From assembly GCF_937936315.1 (NCBI RefSeq), contig NZ_CALGWU010000048.1, positions 1-38,316 on the forward strand: 38,316 nt of DNA, written 5' to 3'. The stretch is from an uncultured Capnocytophaga sp. (GTDB lineage Bacteria; Bacteroidota; Bacteroidia; Flavobacteriales; Flavobacteriaceae). The notes beneath the pieces were generated by a model. It was not told the origin of the DNA. It ran no database searches and saw only the letters and a program-made list of their open reading frames with translations. Shown here piece after piece: positions 34,867-38,316 of this stretch. The stretch's first letter is position 1; each line of letters starts with the position of its first letter. A program made the translations under genes and the position numbers.

Positions 34867-35385
34867 TTAGTTTATTGAAAAATTCTTGCCACCAGTAATG
34901 TAGCGCTCTTTACATTCGTGATAAATTTTCACTGCTTCGTTTAGATCACCCCAACCATTGATCGCTACTTTCTTCTTTTCTAAATCTTTATATACGCTAA
35001 AGAAGTGTTCGATTTCTTTGATAAGGTGAGGGTTCAAATCGCTAAGGTCGTTCATTTTATTCCATATTGGGTCGGAAACGGGTACGCAAATCACCTTTTC
35101 ATCAGGACCTTTTTCATCAGCCATGTGGAATACTCCTATAGGTTTAACTTCCATTACACAGCCAGGGAAAGTAGGTTCGGTTACTAATACGAGCACGTCT
35201 AACGGGTCGGAATCTAAAGCTAAGGTTTCGGGCACAAAACCATAATCGGCTGGATACATCATCGATGAGAAAATCATACGATCGTAACGCACTTTGCGCA
35301 ACTCAAAATCATACTCGTATTTATTGCGACTCCCTTTGGGAATTTCAATGAGTACATCAAAAGATAGTGATTTGTTTTCTGACAT
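34867..35385 (-). CDS. ppa: Inorganic pyrophosphatase (family I)
   Basis: Hydrolyses pyrophosphate to phosphate in the cytoplasm, 172 residues from ATG 35385; an in-frame TTG at 35400 is less likely. Family I motifs are EIPKGSRNKYEYD near residues 14-26 (lysine and glutamate of the active site), PADYGFVPETL near 45-55, and the signature DSDPLDVLVL near 58-67 with three metal-binding aspartates. IKEIEHFFSVYKDLE follows near the end. It has its own promoter (35448-35417). The IS30 element lies about 40 bases upstream of that promoter, so expression should be intact. Confidence 0.96.
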   Translation of the reverse strand: MSENKSLSFDVLIEIPKGSRNKYEYDFELRKVRYDRMIFSSMMYPADYGFVPETLALDSDPLDVLVLVTEPTFPGCVMEVKPIGVFHMADEKGPDEKVICVPVSDPIWNKMNDLSDLNPHLIKEIEHFFSVYKDLEKKKVAINGWGDLNEAVKIYHECKERYITGGKNFSIN

Positions 35386-35416
35386 TTCTTTTTTATTCAA
35401 TTAGTGTTTAAGAGGG

Positions 35417-35448
35417 CAAAAATAATAAAAAAAGTGATACGCTTTCAA
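35417..35448 (-). promoter_or_regulatory. ppa promoter
   Basis: On the minus strand TTG at 35448-35446 and TATTTTTG at 35424-35417 are 21 bases apart. The -7 element is 31 bases before ATG 35385. Confidence 0.6.
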
Positions 35449-35486
35449 TAAAACCCTATTTTTTATTCATCGTCCATTCCACCATC

Positions 35487-35502
35487 AAGTGCAATTTTTC
35501 AG
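35487..35502 (+). repeat. IS left terminal inverted repeat
   Basis: AAGTGCAATTTTTCAG, the exact reverse complement of 36592-36607. It contains the TGA stop of the transposase (35499-35501). Confidence 0.9.
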
Positions 35503-36464
35503 ATTACTTTCTGATAGAATAAATCTTTAGGTTTTTCAAAATCTAATACTTTTCTTGGTCTATTATTAATTTTATATTGATATTCTCTAATTTCTTTATC
35601 TGTAATATCCTTAAAATCAGTATTTTTTGGTATGTATTGACGCACAAGACCATTAGTGTGTTCACTAAGACCTCGCTCCCAAGAACTATAAGGATGAGCA
35701 AAGAAAAATTGTAGGTTCAAATTCTTTTCAATTCGCTTAAAGTCAGAAAATTCATTACCATTGTCAGCCGTAATTGTCTTTATATAGTTTTTGTAAGGCA
35801 AGGTCATATCTATAAGTTCATCTGCTAATGATTTAGCCTTCTTCCCTTCTTTTAATTTTCTCATAAACAACATTTTAGTAGTCATTTCAACCAATGTAAG
35901 TATCGCTCCTTTATTACCAGCTCCTACAATTAAATCTATTTCCCAGTGTCCAAACTCTGTTTTCTGACTTACAACCTCAGGGCGTTCTTCAATAGACTTT
36001 TTATCTTCCACTTTCTTTTTACAAGTGTACAATGCTCTACATCTATGCTTAAGCTGATGACGAGTGTGTTTGTATAGGTCGCCTCCGTTTTCTTTGTCTT
36101 GGTGAATGAATTTATAGATAGTTGTTTTTCCTACTATTGGTATTCCATTTTTTCTACAATACCCTACAATTTGCTCAACAGACCACTGTTCTTCAGAGAT
36201 ATACTTAATGACAAGAACTTTCATTTCTTTAGTAAATTTACGTTCTTTTCTAAAACGTTCTTTACGCTCTTCTGAGATTTCTTGAGCTACTTTTGGACTG
36301 TATTTTCCTGTCTTTGTTTTGTTTCTTGCCAGCTCTCGACTAACGGTAGAGGGACTACACTCCGCATAAACCGCAATTTTTTTTTGTTTCATTCTGCTTG
36401 CTTTTAAAGCAGAAATTACCGACCTTTGCGCCAAATTTAAATGCTTATATTCTTTCATTGTCAT
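35499..36464 (-). CDS. IS30-family transposase
   Basis: A 321-residue DDE transposase. The N-terminal helix-turn-helix is at residues about 9-50 (LAQRSVISALKASRMKQKKI, then CSPSTVSRELARN), typical of IS30. The RNase H-like catalytic core has aspartate 177 in FGHWEIDLIVG, aspartate 234 in TADNGNEF, and glutamate 268 in RGLSEHTNGLVRQYIPK, giving the DD(33)E spacing expected of the family. Length is normal and the frame is intact, so the protein is probably active. Start may be ATG 36464 or the ATG two codons later. It lies downstream of two stem-loops that could limit read-through transcription from outside. Confidence 0.95.
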   Translation of the reverse strand: MTMKEYKHLNLAQRSVISALKASRMKQKKIAVYAECSPSTVSRELARNKTKTGKYSPKVAQEISEERKERFRKERKFTKEMKVLVIKYISEEQWSVEQIVGYCRKNGIPIVGKTTIYKFIHQDKENGGDLYKHTRHQLKHRCRALYTCKKKVEDKKSIEERPEVVSQKTEFGHWEIDLIVGAGNKGAILTLVEMTTKMLFMRKLKEGKKAKSLADELIDMTLPYKNYIKTITADNGNEFSDFKRIEKNLNLQFFFAHPYSSWERGLSEHTNGLVRQYIPKNTDFKDITDKEIREYQYKINNRPRKVLDFEKPKDLFYQKVI

Positions 36465-36488
36465 TTACAAAGAAAAGCATTTATTTTG

Positions 36489-36521
36489 AAAGAGAAAAGA
36501 CTTTTATGGTTTTTTCTCTTT
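36489..36521 (-). repeat. Hairpin just upstream of the transposase start
   Basis: Arms AAAGAGAAAA (36489-36498) and TTTTCTCTTT (36512-36521) form a 10-bp stem with a 13-base loop, 25 bases before the transposase ATG. It shares its last base with the large palindrome. Confidence 0.6.
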
Positions 36522-36574
36522 TTTTGTTGTTCAGTAAATTGCCTCTGCAGAGGCAATTTACTGAACAACAAAAA
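36521..36574. repeat. 54-bp perfect palindrome in the transposase leader
   Basis: The two 27-base halves (36521-36547 and 36548-36574) are exact reverse complements, centred on CTGCAG with no loop. Each arm contains GTTGTTCAGTAAATTGCC and ends outside in five T (left) or A (right). As RNA it could fold into a long stem with a U run, acting as a terminator or insulator in both directions. Confidence 0.9.
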
Positions 36575-36591
36575 TTTACTCTAAAAATCTA

Positions 36592-36607
36592 CTGAAAAAT
36601 TGCACTT
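36592..36607 (-). repeat. IS right terminal inverted repeat
   Basis: CTGAAAAATTGCACTT, the perfect partner of 35487-35502. The bases inside it differ from those inside the left repeat. Confidence 0.9.
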
Positions 36608-36757
36608 ACTACTGGAACTTACACAATATAACTTAACAAGTTATTCTTTATTATTTTATTATAGTCCTATTTTGAACTATTTAATAAGGTTTGTGTTATT
36701 AGAATAGAAAACAGGAATCAATTCATAGAAGTTTGTTCTAAATTAGTCCCAACCATT
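36608..36757. other. AT-rich gap between the IS and the gene remnant
   Basis: About 150 AT-rich bases in which I see no gene, no clear promoter and no terminator. Together with the remnant it makes up the 442-base stretch without an intact gene between the IS and the propeller-like gene. Confidence 0.6.
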
Positions 36758-37046
36758 TTAAGGAGTTATGCGTAACTGTTGAATAAAACCTTTATCATTA
36801 GCTATTTTACTCCAAGTTTCAGTATTATAGCTTTTGAACTCTTCAAATAAAGGTAGACCTTCATTTCGGTTATTGTTAAACTTCACGTCATAACGGCAGT
36901 TGGCACAGATATCATCTAAACCTTTTTCAAACTTCATATCTATATGCTCAATGTTTTCAGGCGTATATTTCTTAGGGTTTTTCTATGCTTTTAAATGAAA
37001 GTAAAAGTAATAGAAATGAAATTAGTATGATAAAATGATAAAACAA
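36758..37046 (-). pseudogene. Frameshifted small gene (signal or membrane anchor plus CxxC domain)
   Basis: On the minus strand one frame, from TTG 37046, encodes a strongly hydrophobic segment (FIILISFLLLLLSFKSIEKP) and stops at 36972. The neighbouring frame from 36982 then encodes 74 open residues (KNPKKYTPENIEHIDMKFEK, then GLDDICANCRYDVKFNNN, ending QQLRITP) to a stop at 36758. Deleting one base in the A5C3 run at 36975-36982 would join them into one protein of about 97 residues with an N-terminal anchor or signal peptide. No ATG is visible and I do not recognise the protein. It starts four bases after the propeller-like gene, so it was probably the third gene of that minus-strand set. 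Confidence 0.5.
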
Positions 37047-37049
37047 GAA

Positions 37050-38114
37050 CTATTCTTCACGCTCAAAAATATGTAATGTATGATTACTATCTAAGATATA
37101 CACCTTATTTTCTGAGACTTTTAAATCTCTAAGGCGAGTAAAACTATCATCTCTTTCCACTACAGCAATAGGCTCTGAAACATAAATAATTTCCTTGGTG
37201 TTGATGTCTAAAACACCAAATTGTAATTCTTTGTCATTATAAAAATACAATAAATCTCCTTGTAGACTTGTATTCCCATTAACTCCATATTTTTTTAGGT
37301 TCATTTTCTCCATTTTATCCCACATACCATATAGCATAGGAGTTATTTTTTCTTTATTGAGGTCTATTTCAAAAAATCTGTCAGCTATTAAACCGATAAT
37401 TATTCCTTTTTTTTCATCCAAAATAAATTTTGCACGATAAAAAATGTAAAACTCTTCATTATCTACATAACTATCGACTTTGCCTAATAAATTCCCCTTG
37501 GGTATCCCTAGAATACGATGTTTCAATTCCCCAGTTTGAATATCTAAACCAATAAATCCACCTCTTTCTATATAAACCCAAAGAATATTGTTATATATTC
37601 CTACAAATTGCTCTACTTCATAGTCAAATTCTTCATCTGTATTGTAATCTTTACCTTTACCAAGAGAAGAAAGAGGAAACTCCCAAAGAATTGAATCTGA
37701 ATCTATTTTTCTACAAGCTATTTTCTTTTTAAAATCACGAAATATATACTTGTCTATAATACTTCTTCCTAACCAACTTGTAGCTTCAAAAAGTATTTTT
37801 TTCTTTTCAAAATCATAAATCCCTTCTTGTGATTTATCATCAACTTCATAAAAAGAAAAGTAAGGGTAATTTTGAGCTTCTATCCTATAATTATTAATAA
37901 CAATAGTTAAATCGTTAATATTGATTATGGCAGAATCTCCATACACAATCTCTCTTGATATCAAATGGTCTTTTCCAAAGGGATATAGTTCTTGCCGTCC
38001 AGAAATTTCTAATAGACATTCATTTGATTGAGCATTAAAGAGTCCTTTGCTATTAATGTAATATTCATTCACATAAGCTATTACATTGTTTATTGTTCTA
38101 CTTTCACAAAACAT
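37050..38114 (-). CDS. Unrecognised 354-aa propeller-like protein
   Basis: I do not recognise the family. The 354 residues are strand-rich and acidic, without signal peptide or membrane segment. Repeated units of the kind NNILWVYIERGGFIGLDIQT, DLLYFYNDKELQFGVLDINT and NKVYILDSNHTLHIFERE, each with a strand, an aromatic and a closing LDxxT or equivalent, suggest a PQQ/WD-like beta-propeller with blades of about 45-50 residues. ATG 38114 begins two bases after the stop of the preceding partial gene, so the two are cotranslated. Intracellular propeller-like proteins encoded immediately downstream of large genes are sometimes immunity proteins of polymorphic toxins, but this is only an inference from layout. 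Confidence 0.7.
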   Translation of the reverse strand: MFCESRTINNVIAYVNEYYINSKGLFNAQSNECLLEISGRQELYPFGKDHLISREIVYGDSAIININDLTIVINNYRIEAQNYPYFSFYEVDDKSQEGIYDFEKKKILFEATSWLGRSIIDKYIFRDFKKKIACRKIDSDSILWEFPLSSLGKGKDYNTDEEFDYEVEQFVGIYNNILWVYIERGGFIGLDIQTGELKHRILGIPKGNLLGKVDSYVDNEEFYIFYRAKFILDEKKGIIIGLIADRFFEIDLNKEKITPMLYGMWDKMEKMNLKKYGVNGNTSLQGDLLYFYNDKELQFGVLDINTKEIIYVSEPIAVVERDDSFTRLRDLKVSENKVYILDSNHTLHIFEREE

Positions 38115-38116
38115 AA

Positions 38117-38316
38117 TTATTCAGCTTTTATAAAGTTAAAAATAGGGTGTTTAGCATCAAAAGAAATATCTTCTACTAAATCTTTGAAATTTTTAAGACT
38201 ATTTATTTTACCAGTACCTTCAACTCTATCAAATTGCTTCCATATATTTGGATTTGTTTTAAAAATTTCATCACTGTTACGTTTAAACAATTCTTTAAAA
38301 GCTTGTTTTACTTCAT
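38117..38316 (-). CDS. C-terminal end of a gene leaving the window (65 aa seen)
   Basis: The minus strand is open from the window edge (first full codon at 38314) to TAA at 38119-38117. The visible 65 residues are lysine-rich and helical (VKQAFKELFKRNSDEIFKTN, then SLKNFKDLVEDISFDAKHPI, ending FNFIKAE). The single histidine-proline pair and the absence of membrane segments are consistent with many soluble domains, including toxin tips, but no motif is decisive. Only two bases separate it from the propeller-like gene. The identity depends on sequence beyond the window. Confidence 0.6.
   Translation of the reverse strand, partial: EVKQAFKELFKRNSDEIFKTNPNIWKQFDRVEGTGKINSLKNFKDLVEDISFDAKHPIFNFIKAE

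Larger units (their letters stand above)
35487..36607. mobile_element. IS30-family insertion sequence, complete
   Basis: A 1121-bp element bounded by perfect 16-bp inverted repeats (35487-35502 and 36592-36607) and carrying one intact IS30-type transposase on the minus strand. The transposase stop codon lies inside the left repeat. The 127 bases between the transposase start and the right repeat hold a large palindrome and a second hairpin. No target duplication is visible: the left flank ends CCACCATC and the right flank begins ACTACTGG. Confidence 0.88.

Noticed and set aside
35463..35486. C-terminal remnant of a gene (DGGMDDE then stop, minus strand) cut by the IS
   Set aside because: Only seven or eight codons are available and a second frame is equally open, so coding cannot be claimed.

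Overview
The window looks like chromosomal DNA of a low-GC member of the Bacteroidota, most likely class Flavobacteriia. The evidence is a single-chain SecDF, a PorT/SprT-like type IX secretion gene directly after ubiE, menaquinone genes, flavobacterial DUF families (DUF4369, DUF2911, DUF3810), repeated promoters of the Bacteroidota type (TTG, about 19 bases, TAnnTTTG), and A-rich leaders without a clear Shine-Dalgarno before most starts. Capnocytophaga is my best genus guess, but that is an impression, not a demonstration. I see no rRNA, tRNA or CRISPR array.

Layout. 1-9099 (+): an unrecognised 536-residue protein, a small membrane protein, a YihY/BrkB membrane protein, priA, an ABC exporter, a chorismate-utilising enzyme (menF-like) and a DUF4369 lipoprotein. 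9096-10052 (-): a membrane acyltransferase. 10296-13292 (+): secDF, ending in a strong bidirectional terminator shared with the convergent kdsA-cca pair (15552-13352, -). marC (-) and the ABC-F gene uup (+) are divergent from one promoter region, and uup meets an arginase-fold gene (-) tail to tail. 19474-22438 (+): a four-gene run of DUF2071, 2-hydroxyacid dehydrogenase, P4-type acid phosphatase lipoprotein and an unknown. 22500-25635 (+): ubiE, porT, DUF2911, DUF3810, then a terminator. A thioredoxin-fold gene (-) is divergent from ffh. 26159-34053 (+) is a long run: ffh, DUF2750, folD, three small envelope-type genes (YtxH, holin-X-like, 80 aa), rodA, a membrane-anchored MutS-like ATPase and an MFS transporter. 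A PlsC-type acyltransferase and ppa (-) follow.

From 35487 the character changes to accessory DNA. There is a complete IS30-family element (35487-36607) with perfect 16-bp terminal inverted repeats and a 54-bp perfect palindrome in the transposase leader. Beyond it, on the minus strand, lie a frameshifted gene remnant (36758-37046), a 354-residue propeller-like protein, and the last 65 codons of a gene that runs off the window. The two-base spacing of the last two resembles a toxin-immunity cassette, but no toxin domain is visible here.

Most of the window is housekeeping: protein export (SecDF, Ffh, PorT), envelope building (KdsA, RodA, acyltransferases), menaquinone and folate metabolism, and DNA repair and replication restart. 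The points worth a second look are the right-hand accessory end, the IS leader, and several proteins that keep a fold while changing catalytic residues (arginase fold, thioredoxin fold, ABC exporter, PlsC motif). I did not find a convincing wholly new multi-gene system.
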